In this document: positions 7,429-14,349 of the stretch, piece by piece | Layout: every line of letters begins with the position of its first letter | How positions within the stretch are numbered: the stretch's first letter is position 1 | Position numbers and translations under genes: made by a program | The notes under the pieces: model-generated | Told to the model about the DNA's origin: nothing | What the model saw: the letters and a program-made list of their open reading frames with translations, nothing else | The model's database searches: none | From: Rhodanobacter sp. B04 | GTDB taxonomy: Bacteria; Pseudomonadota; Gammaproteobacteria; Xanthomonadales; Rhodanobacteraceae | Assembly: GCF_002001125.1 (NCBI RefSeq) | Contig: NZ_MUNV01000019.1 | Location: 26,890 to 90,889, forward strand | DNA length: 64,000 nt | Direction of reading: 5' to 3'

Positions 7429-7578
7429 ATCGTTATCAGCGCGCGCTTACACGTTCGCGCATGCTCCGCTGATGACGTGTAAGTCACCGGACTGCATCCT
7501 GACGTTGCCCCACGAGCCGTCTGCCCTCTGTCAGCGCGGACCGATGACCGGGCGACTTGCCTTGCATGGGTGCCGCGC

Positions 7579-7818
7579 ATGATGGTCTACACCGTGAAGC
7601 AGAACGAAAGCGGGCTGTGGTGCATTCGCACCATGAGCGCCACGCTCGCGGATGGCCTGCAGCTCGGCGCCGCGATCAGGCAGGCTAGGGACGCTGCCAG
7701 GGCAGAGCATCTGGAGTCAGGCCTTGTCACGCGGGTGGAAATGCACGGCGCTGATGTGATCGTGCCACTGGCCCATTACCAAGCATCACAAGACACCTGG
7801 ACGGGCGCCACGGCGTGA
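7579..7818 (+). CDS. Small DUF2188-like protein, copy 1
   Basis: 79 residues from ATG 7579 (ATG 7582 also possible). A beta-hairpin start (VYTVKQNESGLW) leads to a helix rich in A and R (LGAAIRQARDAARAEH) and a final strand, resembling the small DUF2188 fold. A related protein is encoded at 12226-12468 beyond the quorum-sensing genes: both share VK..xxGLW, LxLGxAIRxAR and a final Y. The function is unknown. No good ribosome-binding site precedes it. Confidence 0.6.
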   Translation: MMVYTVKQNESGLWCIRTMSATLADGLQLGAAIRQARDAARAEHLESGLVTRVEMHGADVIVPLAHYQASQDTWTGATA

Positions 7819-8191
7819 AGGCGAGTGCGGGTGAGCGGGATCAATCTGCGCAACCGGCTGAGTCGCGCACACTGGTGCGGGTGCTTCAGCTGCAGCGAGC
7901 ATGAGCTTATCGAGGCAGTGCGGGAAACCCGAAGCACAGAAGTCGGCGCGGTGGGTTGTAACTCGCCACTAGGTACGCGTCAGGTGCCTTCGGGGGCTTG
8001 CTGGGCTTCGATCACAAGGGGTTGTGTTTGCAGTGTCATCGCGACACTACTGGGCGATGTTTGTCCGTTGAGACTTAAGCCGAACGTTGCCAATCAACAA
8101 CGCGATCAGCTTGCTTTCGACGTCATGCGCGTCACATGGTTTTGACCCGCATGGCGTCGACCGTTAGTCCCTAGACTGAACGGATTGGTAG
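7819..8191. other. Intergenic stretch without a supported gene
   Basis: A 106-codon frame (7825-8145) is open on the plus strand, but it lacks a ribosome-binding site, recognisable motifs and core-like codon use. I see no RNA gene. The end of the stretch leads into the promoter of the second TA-like pair. Confidence 0.5.
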
Positions 8192-8238
8192 CCATGACGA
8201 TCAGCATGGTTGTTTATGGGGTGAGCAATACTTATTAT
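8192..8238 (+). promoter_or_regulatory. Putative promoter and operator of the second TA-like pair
   Basis: TTGTTT (8210-8215), 17 bp, TATTAT (8233-8238) is a good sigma-70 match. Immediately upstream is the inverted repeat CCATG-N8-CATGG (8192-8209), a likely operator. With transcription starting 6-7 bp after the -10, the message would begin at or next to ATG 8244, so the toxin mRNA may be leaderless. Confidence 0.5.
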
Positions 8239-8243
8239 GGGTC

Positions 8244-8579
8244 ATGACCAACATTGTGTCGCTCAATACGCGCATGGGATTGCCACGAACACTGACCGCG
8301 GATGAACTGGTTGTCCTAGTCCGCGAGCTGATGGAGCAAGGTGGCCGGATGGTTGCGCGTGAGCACGCGTATGTTCGCATGGAAGAGCGCGACATCAGCA
8401 TGCGCCAGGTGCGCCATGTTTTGCTGCGTGGCGAGGTTACGCGCGGCCCTGAGTGGAGCGAGTACCAGAACTGGGCTTTCACCATGCAGGCTGATAGTGC
8501 TGGTCAGTTGATTAGTGTTGGTGGTGCGATAGATGTCGATCTGATGGGTCAAACAGTGATCGTAATCACTGTGTATTAA
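8244..8579 (+). CDS. DUF4258-family putative toxin
   Basis: 111 residues. After a short N-terminal region the protein shows the DUF4258 pattern: REHAYVRMEERDISMRQV, a G-E-V turn, and a C-terminal strand VIVITVY. DUF4258 proteins are RelE-like and are commonly encoded before a helix-turn-helix antitoxin, as here. Toxicity is inferred from family and context only. The gene is more AT-rich than the core genes. It starts within a few bases of the predicted transcription start. Confidence 0.7.
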   Translation: MTNIVSLNTRMGLPRTLTADELVVLVRELMEQGGRMVAREHAYVRMEERDISMRQVRHVLLRGEVTRGPEWSEYQNWAFTMQADSAGQLISVGGAIDVDLMGQTVIVITVY

Positions 8580-8611
8580 GCAAGTAGCCTAACGGGCACA
8601 AGAGGAGAGTT

Positions 8612-9079
8612 ATGGAGACGAATCTGTACCGCTATAAGGGGTGCGGTCTGGACAATGTCTACCTTCAAAACGGGTACACAATAAACACGCTTCGATCGGG
8701 GGAAGAGGTTGTTTCGATCGAAGATATCGAAGGCCTGCATTGTGCAATCGCGTCCGCAATTGTGGATTCTGCATCTGCGCTTGATGCAAAGACGTTTAAG
8801 TATTTGCGGAAGGAGCTCGACATGTCTCAGCGCCAAGCGGCGCAAATTTTTGATGTGGACGAGCAGACCGTTTCATTGTGGGAGCGCGCGCGCAACCCTG
8901 TTCCCCAGCACGCAGACCTAATGCTGCGAGCTCTACTGAAAGAAAAGATGAGCGGAAATGCTGAGTTGCGCAAGATGATCCAACGCTTCAACTCACTAGA
9001 TCGCGAGATCCGTGCGATGGAAGCAAAAATCGAAATGCACAAGGCGCAAGGCGGCAATTGGATGCAACAGGCTGCCTGA
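8612..9079 (+). CDS. HTH (XRE-type) antitoxin partner
   Basis: 155 residues, ATG 8612 after AGAGGAG. The N terminus has the CGLDNVYLQNGY segment typical of regulators paired with DUF4258 toxins. A helix-turn-helix follows at about residues 60-100 (RKELDMSQRQAAQIFDVDEQ, then VSLWER), and the tail is a predicted coiled coil. It should bind DNA at the operator upstream of 8244. Only one Cys is present in the N-terminal part, so an MqsA-like zinc site is not evident. Confidence 0.78.
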   Translation: METNLYRYKGCGLDNVYLQNGYTINTLRSGEEVVSIEDIEGLHCAIASAIVDSASALDAKTFKYLRKELDMSQRQAAQIFDVDEQTVSLWERARNPVPQHADLMLRALLKEKMSGNAELRKMIQRFNSLDREIRAMEAKIEMHKAQGGNWMQQAA

Positions 9080-9105
9080 GGCGATTTCTGAAGAATTCTT
9101 TGAAG

Positions 9106-9128
9106 CCCCGGGTCCCGGGGTTTTTTTT
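9106..9128 (+). terminator. Rho-independent terminator after second TA-like pair
   Basis: CCCCGG-gtc-CCGGGG is followed by eight T residues. Confidence 0.92.
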
Positions 9129-9180
9129 GCGCGGTTTGACGCGTTGCCGAGGCTTCGGACGCCGCATAGGCCGCCGAATC

Positions 9181-9202
9181 CTTGTACCCATGGTTGTACC
9201 CA
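9181..9202 (+). repeat. attR-like direct repeat
   Basis: CTTGTACCCA-tgg-TTGTACCCA, the same orientation and spacing as 783-804. It lies 53 bp after the last terminator of Part A and marks its probable right boundary. Confidence 0.6.
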
Positions 9203-9273
9203 CACGCAAAAGCGAAGTGGAGAAACCCTTATGTGGTAAGGTTTGTGCCATGCACTTCGGGTTTAGGTGCAAC
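9182..9273 (+). repeat. Diverged copy of the gmk leader
   Basis: The first 47 bp align without gaps to 12708-12754 at roughly two thirds identity by eye. After a short gap the two align again through GGGTTTAGGTGCAAC versus GGGCTTAGGTGCCAC. The second copy ends at the gmk start codon, so this copy looks like an att-flank or ancestral gmk leader left at the boundary between Parts A and B. Confidence 0.55.
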
Positions 9274-9657
9274 ATCGAGTGATGTTGCGGGTTGCGAACC
9301 TCGGATCGCCTTTTCCTGGTTGATGCAGGCAGCATCGACAGGAAGATGAAAAGAAAATGGCGCCCGGATGGGCGCCAAGGCGAGTCCTTTCGATGATACG
9401 CACGAGGTCGCTCCATGCATCCGTGCCACTGGGCATTGCGGGTTGGCAATGCTGCCGGGGATCCTGTCGGCTTGAGCTACCTCAGGCGGAAGACTATCGG
9501 GATGGGTCTTCGGGTGAACCTGTAGGATTTACCAGTTGACCTGGTTCAAGGCCATTGGTCAGTCCTGAGTGCTGGCCGGCCGTGAAGGTCACGGCCAGAG
9601 GCGTGCCTTGCGGCAGAAACGATGGGGAGGCCTGTCAGGCCGGTGGTATCGCCTAGG
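9274..9657. other. Noncoding region downstream of luxR-type gene
   Basis: About 380 bp without a convincing gene. It contains a minus-strand terminator (9346-9377) and a perfect hairpin GGCCGTGA-agg-TCACGGCC (9578-9596) without a T tract. The stretch could be a long 3' untranslated region of the luxR-type gene or encode a small RNA. Confidence 0.45.
9346..9377 (-). terminator. Rho-independent terminator for the luxR-type transcript
   Basis: Read on the minus strand: a perfect 8-bp stem TGGCGCCC / GGGCGCCA with a 4-nt loop, followed by TTTTCTTTTC. It lies 280 bp after the luxR-type stop. Confidence 0.75.
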
Positions 9658-10371
9658 TCAGAGGATTCCGAGCAGCAACGCCTTGGCAACGGCCTGCGTC
9701 TTGTTGGCGACGTTGAGTTTGGTCAGGCTGCTTGCGATATGGAACGTTACGGTACGTTCGGAAATACCCAGGATTCTGCCGATCGCATCGGCCGTTTTGC
9801 CGGCAGCACTCCATCGCAGTACTTCGCATTCACGGGCGGTGAGCTCGCAGTCGCGCTCAGGTACGAGTCGCTGTATTTCTGCCGCGCCAATCAGCCCATG
9901 GATGACATGCGACAGCCAGACCAGCTGCATTTCCGTCTCCGCCAGTTCTGACGCAGTCACTGTCTGATGTGACCGTGCCAGGGAAAGCATCCCGGTTGTC
10001 ATGTGCTTGCCGTGAGTGGCCAATGCCCAGCCGTGCCGTATTCCATGCGCGCGTGCTTCTTCCCAAAAGGCTGGCTGGCTCTCGAAAAGATCATCCTTCC
10101 AGACCACCGGAGACACATCCTGCGATGTCCGCTGGATGAGCGGATCAATCTCCAGGTAGTTGTTCGCGAAATAGTGGTCAAGCCAGTGCGCAGGGTATGT
10201 GCTGGCCCAGGTGACACTCGGGCGTGACAAGGGGAAGGGCACGCGCAGAACATAGGAGCAATATTCGAAGCCCAGATCACCCACGATGACGGCAAGCTCT
10301 CTCAGTACCTCGGCAGATGATCCTGCCGATGAAGTGAGACGATTCAGGCAATCTTCGCGCCAAGCCTTCAC
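9658..10371 (-). CDS. LuxR-type quorum-sensing transcriptional regulator
   Basis: 237 residues. The N-terminal autoinducer-binding domain (about 20-165) keeps the Trp-x3-Tyr pair (HWLDHYFANNY) and the Asp-Pro (EIDPLI) that contact acyl-homoserine lactones. The C-terminal GerE-type HTH (about 172-237) is complete: LTARECEVLRW, then ISERTVTFHI. It would bind an AHL and act on lux-box DNA such as that at 10982-11001. The start is GTG 10371 with AGGA upstream. It is transcribed divergently from the RsaM-like gene and ends toward its own terminator. Confidence 0.93.
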   Translation of the reverse strand: MKAWREDCLNRLTSSAGSSAEVLRELAVIVGDLGFEYCSYVLRVPFPLSRPSVTWASTYPAHWLDHYFANNYLEIDPLIQRTSQDVSPVVWKDDLFESQPAFWEEARAHGIRHGWALATHGKHMTTGMLSLARSHQTVTASELAETEMQLVWLSHVIHGLIGAAEIQRLVPERDCELTARECEVLRWSAAGKTADAIGRILGISERTVTFHIASSLTKLNVANKTQAVAKALLLGIL

Positions 10372-10397
10372 TTTTATGATCCTGCGTCATCTGCGGA

Positions 10398-10408
10398 AAC
10401 TGACAGTT
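10398..10408. promoter_or_regulatory. Short palindrome in the luxR/rsaM-like divergent promoter
   Basis: AACTG-a-CAGTT. Its arms equal the outer half-sites of the lux-box-like palindrome at 10982-11001, which suggests a compact second site for the same or a related regulator between the divergent genes. Confidence 0.4.
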
Positions 10409-10475
10409 GGTCGTCTTGCGGGCCCGGAGTTACGGTAGGCCTCAAGGGTCACCCAAATCTCTATAGGGACGCGCC

Positions 10476-10874
10476 GTGAGCTTAAGGTCATCTCAACATG
10501 CGGCATCCCCAAAAAGATCGCTGGATGGCTATATACGACTTACGTTCGATGCACTTTCAAGCTTGAATTTTCAGCGGAAGCTGGCGTGGGAAGATCCTGA
10601 TCTTCAGCAGGACCTTATCGTAGAGGATGTCCCCGCCTTCTGTGCAGGGTATTGCGAATGGGCGACCAATGACGTGCTTCAGGTCAGCATCGGATGGGCC
10701 TGGTTTGGCCTGGCAAATGGGCGAAGGTTCATCGCGCCAGGTGGAATAAGCAGCAATGTCATGCTTGTAACTCAGACAAGTTACGACTTGGGCATGCATC
10801 GGACCGATGAACTGTTGCGGGCGTGGCTTTCAGGCGAAAGCTGGCAAATCAGCGGTGCCATCAGCGGTCTCTGA
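10476..10874 (+). CDS. RsaM-like (DUF4902) quorum-sensing modulator
   Basis: 132 residues, GTG 10476 with AGGGA seven bases upstream. The conserved core GYCEWATND, VSIGWAWFGL, SSNVMLV, YDLG and LLRAWL matches RsaM-type proteins, which I believe correspond to Pfam DUF4902. In Burkholderia RsaM lies between the luxI- and luxR-type genes and damps AHL production. The same position here supports a similar regulatory role, but the direction of its effect cannot be read from sequence. No HTH or catalytic motif is visible. Confidence 0.78.
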   Translation: MSLRSSQHAASPKRSLDGYIRLTFDALSSLNFQRKLAWEDPDLQQDLIVEDVPAFCAGYCEWATNDVLQVSIGWAWFGLANGRRFIAPGGISSNVMLVTQTSYDLGMHRTDELLRAWLSGESWQISGAISGL

Positions 10875-10933
10875 GGCCACGCAATTATTTTCCCTGGGCT
10901 GCAGGTTATCGGCACTGCTCGTCGGCAGCTCTA

Positions 10934-10970
10934 CCGGAATCGTTCCGGATAAATTCCGTACTCGGAATTT
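10934..10970. promoter_or_regulatory. Two adjacent perfect palindromes before luxI-type gene
   Basis: CCGGAA-tcg-TTCCGG (10934-10948) and AAATTCCG-tact-CGGAATTT (10951-10970). They share the GGAA/TTCC core in opposite order and are followed 11 bp later by the lux-box-like palindrome. They may be a terminator for the RsaM-like gene, an operator array, or both. Confidence 0.6.
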
Positions 10971-10981
10971 CTCCTGCCTGC

Positions 10982-11001
10982 AACTGTAGAACCTTACAGT
11001 T
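10982..11001. promoter_or_regulatory. lux-box-like operator of the AHL synthase gene
   Basis: AACTGTA-N6-TACAGTT is a 20-bp inverted repeat with the CTG/CAG half-sites of lux/las/rhl boxes. It is centred about 70 bp before ATG 11061, with an AT-rich GATAAAAAT segment just downstream that can serve as a -10 region. Confidence 0.75.
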
Positions 11002-11060
11002 ATGGCCCGATAAAAATCATTCTTCAATGCCGTTATCGCTATTCAGCGGAGCCACGGCAA

Positions 11061-11672
11061 ATGTTGACAGTGATGGCTGGCTCGGGGAGTCAACTGCCAC
11101 CTGACCTCGAGGTGGCGCTTGCCGCTTATAGATACGAAGTATTCATAGAGACTTTGCGCTGGCAGTTGCCGGTTGAGAATGGGCTGGAGCGTGATCAGTT
11201 TGACCGGCCCGATACGTTGTATGTCATTGCCAGCGACGCGCGCGGTTCGGTGTGTGGCTGTGCCAGGTTGTTGCCGACGACTCAGCCGTATTTGCTCGAC
11301 GAAGTCTTCCCGGGCCTCATGAGTGGTGCACCTGCACCGCATGCATTGGATGTATGGGAGTTGTCGCGATTTTCCACCAAGGCTATCGGGGAAAGTTCCA
11401 CTCCTCCTCGTGATGAGGCCAGGCGGCGTTTCTGTGCGTTGTTTGCCGCTGTTGTGCGGGCGGCGATTGAGCAGGGCGCAGCCCGGCTGATCACCTTCAC
11501 GGCGATGGGTGTGGAAAGGATTCTCAGAAGCATTGGTATGCATGCGCACCGCGTGGGGCCACCCCAGCTGATCGATGGCGAGCCCGTGCTGGCCTTGTGG
11601 ATCGAACTGGATGATCAGACGCGGCAAGCGTTGCAGCTTCCAATGATCGAATCCAAGGGAACCCCACATTAG
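11061..11672 (+). CDS. LuxI-family acyl-homoserine lactone synthase
   Basis: 203 residues. Conserved family residues are all present: R, F and W in YRYEVFIETLRW, the ERDQFD acidic cluster, CARLLPTTQPYLL, and the WELSRF motif with the catalytic-region Glu and Arg. It should make an AHL signal from S-adenosylmethionine and an acyl-ACP; the acyl chain cannot be predicted. ATG 11061 has CGGAG about 10 bases upstream. With the LuxR-type gene and the lux-box-like site it forms a likely positive-feedback circuit. Confidence 0.95.
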   Translation: MLTVMAGSGSQLPPDLEVALAAYRYEVFIETLRWQLPVENGLERDQFDRPDTLYVIASDARGSVCGCARLLPTTQPYLLDEVFPGLMSGAPAPHALDVWELSRFSTKAIGESSTPPRDEARRRFCALFAAVVRAAIEQGAARLITFTAMGVERILRSIGMHAHRVGPPQLIDGEPVLALWIELDDQTRQALQLPMIESKGTPH

Positions 11673-11824
11673 AGCTTCGTCTGGAAATGGCAGTGTCAAA
11701 GGGAGCTTGGCTCTGAACGAATGGGAGCTCAGCCGCCACGAGGCAGGTTGTGCAGCTACCGATCTCTACGGGCGCGAAAAATCCTGCCCGGCTCTACGCA
11801 GCAGAGGTGCGACCGTGGACTGAC

Positions 11825-12190
11825 ATGGCTACTCCCTTGGTGACCTTGCTTGCTACGTGCTTGTGTGCGACGGCGTTCATTCCATCAACGGCTGTGGCGG
11901 CGAGTGGGCGGATCACGTTTTCAGGCGCCATTGTCGAGCCAACTTGCAGTGTTTCGGCTACGGACCGCCCGGTGGTGGTTGATGCGACACAGGCGGAGAT
12001 CCTCATGGAACGACTGGCTTGCAACAGATCCGGCAACGCGAGCGGGGGCGGATCCCCGATCTACGCGTTGACGGTCATGCGTCTGTCGGGTTCGGTGCAG
12101 GATCAAGTGCTGAAGTACTTCGATGCATACGTCAAAGCAGGTCGCCCCGACGTTGCAGACCCGGTACTGCTGACCCAGACCTACGAATGA
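11825..12190 (+). CDS. Secreted pilin-like (type 1 fimbrial-like) protein
   Basis: 121 residues from ATG 11825. A signal peptide (hydrophobic core, then STAVAASG) is followed by ITFSGAIVEPTCSV, the typical first strand and first Cys of type 1 fimbrial subunits; a second Cys follows at LACN. The mature protein (about 95 residues) is shorter than FimA-type pilins, and no usher or chaperone gene is nearby. It may be an isolated exported protein under quorum control; that is inference. The start has no strong ribosome-binding site, and GTG 11807 is an alternative. Confidence 0.6.
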   Translation: MATPLVTLLATCLCATAFIPSTAVAASGRITFSGAIVEPTCSVSATDRPVVVDATQAEILMERLACNRSGNASGGGSPIYALTVMRLSGSVQDQVLKYFDAYVKAGRPDVADPVLLTQTYE

Positions 12191-12225
12191 TGTGCTGGAC
12201 CTGATCAAGCCATGGAGTCGCCGAC

Positions 12226-12468
12226 GTGAGTATCGTAATCAAGGTCAAGGAAGGTGCTGACGGGTTATGGAACGTTTGCCGCGATGTCGATCCTGTCGTC
12301 ACGCAATTGAGTCTGGGCTCTGCCATACGGACGGCCCGGGGCCTCGGTCGTGCGACCCATGACAACACCGGCGTGGCGGTACTCGTCGTGATGATCTGCC
12401 CCATTGGCATGACTCTCCTGGCGAGGTATGCAAGGCCTGCCACCCAACTCAGCGTCGCGGCGGCTTGA
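12226..12468 (+). CDS. Small DUF2188-like protein, copy 2
   Basis: 80 residues starting at GTG 12226. It aligns over most of its length with the protein at 7579-7818 (VKxxxxGLW, LxLGxAIRxAR, RA near the helix end, LAxY at the end). Copies lie in both halves of the insertion. The C-terminal half is more hydrophobic (VAVLVVMICPIGM) than in copy 1. The function is unknown. Confidence 0.5.
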   Translation: MSIVIKVKEGADGLWNVCRDVDPVVTQLSLGSAIRTARGLGRATHDNTGVAVLVVMICPIGMTLLARYARPATQLSVAAA

Positions 12469-12802
12469 TGGAGTTCGGCTTTTCCCGCATTTCCGCAACA
12501 AGTTGACCAAGCCAGCCCCAGGGACGGCAGGCAATTGGCCGGCTGCCGAAATGCAATCCTTCTCGAGGGTTTGAGAGCAACCAGGCAGGGCGAAGGCCGG
12601 CTTCCAAGGTCACTTCTGCGTTGTATCTCGGTGGTGTTTCGGCGGCCGGGCGGCTTGGCAGCGGTCACCCGCTATACTTCTCCCATGAAGCCTACCCTCG
12701 CCATTCGTTGTGTCCATGCCTGTGCCTATGCGCAAGAGTGCAGTGGCGAAACCTTGACGCGGTGCGGTAAGTCGACCGCGCTGCGGGCTTAGGTGCCACC
12801 CG
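12469..12802 (+). other. Leader region upstream of gmk
   Basis: About 330 bp without a convincing gene. The last 93 bp (12708-12800) are the second copy of the sequence at 9182-9273. The rest shows no feature I can name. The gmk promoter presumably lies here. Confidence 0.45.
12708..12800 (+). repeat. gmk-proximal copy of the duplicated leader
   Basis: Partner of 9182-9273. The TTGTACCCA-type core is degenerate here (TTGTGTCCA-tgcc-TGTGCCTA), while the following CGCAAgAGtGcAGTGGcGAAACC block is well kept. Confidence 0.55.
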
Positions 12803-13435
12803 ATGAATGCCCAGCGTGAAGGTACCCTGTTCGTGGTTGCAGCACCTTCGGGTGCCGGTAAATCCACCTTGGTCAATGCCTTGCTTGAGCGCGAGCCAGC
12901 GATTTCGCTGTCGGTGTCGCACACTACGCGTCCGCCGCGCACCGGCGAGTTGTACGGCCGGCATTACTATTTCGTCGAGCGTGGCGAGTTCGAGCGCGAG
13001 ATCGCCGAGGGCATCTTCCTTGAGCATGCCGAGGTGCACGGCAACCTGTACGGCACCTCGCGCACGTCGGTGCAGAGCCTGTTGGCGCAGGGGCGCGATG
13101 TGCTGCTGGAAATCGACTGGCAGGGTGCCGAGCAGATCCGTCGCAGCAAGCCCGACTGCGTCAGCGTTTTCATCCTGCCGCCATCGCGGGCGGAACTTGA
13201 GCGCCGTCTGCGCGGTCGAGGTTCAGACAGCGCCGAGGTGATCGAGCGCCGGTTGCGCAATTCGCGCGGCGAGATCGCCCACGCTCACGAGTTCGACTAC
13301 ATCCTGGTCAACGACGTGTTCGAGCATGCGCTGGCCGACCTGCAAGCGATCGTGCGGGCGGTGCGCCTGCGCAGCACGTTGCAATGGCAACGGCATGGAG
13401 CCCTGATCGCCGAGCTGCTGGCCGCCGGAGCCTGA
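12803..13435 (+). CDS. gmk: Guanylate kinase
   Basis: 210 residues. It phosphorylates GMP or dGMP to the diphosphate with ATP in the cytoplasm. The P-loop APSGAGKST is at residues 11-19, the GMP-binding region follows (SHTTRPPRTGE, then HYYFV), and the lid/ADP region is RRLRGRG. Length is normal for the family. The classical downstream partner rpoZ is displaced here by the mla genes. Confidence 0.97.
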   Translation: MNAQREGTLFVVAAPSGAGKSTLVNALLEREPAISLSVSHTTRPPRTGELYGRHYYFVERGEFEREIAEGIFLEHAEVHGNLYGTSRTSVQSLLAQGRDVLLEIDWQGAEQIRRSKPDCVSVFILPPSRAELERRLRGRGSDSAEVIERRLRNSRGEIAHAHEFDYILVNDVFEHALADLQAIVRAVRLRSTLQWQRHGALIAELLAAGA

Positions 13436-13512
13436 TGCGGGACGCTGGCCACGCATGGCCTTCGTATCGCGCTTCGGCTACCTTGTCGGCTTCCCCCGAG
13501 TTATTGCTGCCC

Positions 13513-14349
13513 ATGACCGACTCCGTTCGTGCCACGCCCGATGACAGCACCCTGGTGCGGATCCGTGGGCTGACCACGGTGCTCAACGGCAAGACCATTT
13601 TCGACGCGCTGGATATGGATATCCCGCGTGGCAAGGTCACCGCGATCATGGGGCCCAGCGGTACCGGCAAGACCACCTTGCTCAAGCACATCACCGGGCA
13701 GATGCGTGCCGATGCGGGCGAGATCCGCGTCAATGGCGAGAACGTGGCCGATTTGTCGCGCGAACAGCTGTACAAGCTGCGCGAGGGGATCGGCTACCTG
13801 TTCCAGAACTCGGCCCTGCTGACCGATTTCGACGTGTTCGAGAACGTGGCATTTCCGCTGCGCCAGCATACCAGACTGCCGGAAGTGTTGATCCGCAACC
13901 TGGTGCTGCTGAAGCTGCAGGCGGTGGGCCTGCGTGGTGCGGCTCGGCTGATGCCCAACGAATTGTCCGGCGGCATGGCGCGTCGCGTCGCGCTGGCGCG
14001 GGCGATCGTGTTCGATCCGATGCTGATCCTGTACGACGAGCCGTTTGTCGGGCTCGATCCGGTGGCGCTGAACCAGGTACTGAAACTGATCCGCACGCTC
14101 AACCAGACGCTCGGCATCACCAGTGTGCTGGTCGCGCATGAGCTGGAGGCGATCAAGCAGGTTGCCGATCACATCTTCCTGATCGCCAACGGCAAGGTGG
14201 TCGCGCAGGGCGATCCGAAGACCATCGCGAACGACGGTTCGCCGTGGACGCGGCAGTTCTTCGGCGGCGAGGCGGATGGCCCGGTACCGTTCCAGTATCC
14301 CGCCGGCGATTACGCGCAGGCACTGGGCTTTGCCGGAGCGGTGAAATGA
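13513..14349 (+). CDS. mlaF: MlaF, ATPase of the phospholipid transporter
   Basis: 278 residues. ABC ATPase with Walker A GPSGTGKTT, signature LSGGMARR (the Mla-type variant), Walker B LILYDEP and the H-loop VAHE. It powers MlaFEDB at the inner membrane, exchanging phospholipids with the outer membrane. ATG 13513 gives the normal N terminus; the open frame upstream overlaps gmk and is not used. Overlaps mlaE by ATGA. Confidence 0.95.
   Translation: MTDSVRATPDDSTLVRIRGLTTVLNGKTIFDALDMDIPRGKVTAIMGPSGTGKTTLLKHITGQMRADAGEIRVNGENVADLSREQLYKLREGIGYLFQNSALLTDFDVFENVAFPLRQHTRLPEVLIRNLVLLKLQAVGLRGAARLMPNELSGGMARRVALARAIVFDPMLILYDEPFVGLDPVALNQVLKLIRTLNQTLGITSVLVAHELEAIKQVADHIFLIANGKVVAQGDPKTIANDGSPWTRQFFGGEADGPVPFQYPAGDYAQALGFAGAVK

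Noticed and set aside
7825..8145. A 106-codon frame between the DUF2188-like gene and the second TA-like pair
   Set aside because: GTG start without a ribosome-binding site, no recognisable motif and irregular composition. Recorded as intergenic.
9578..9596. A perfect 8-bp hairpin considered as the luxR-type terminator
   Set aside because: No T tract follows on the minus strand. The hairpin at 9346-9377 has one and is the better candidate.
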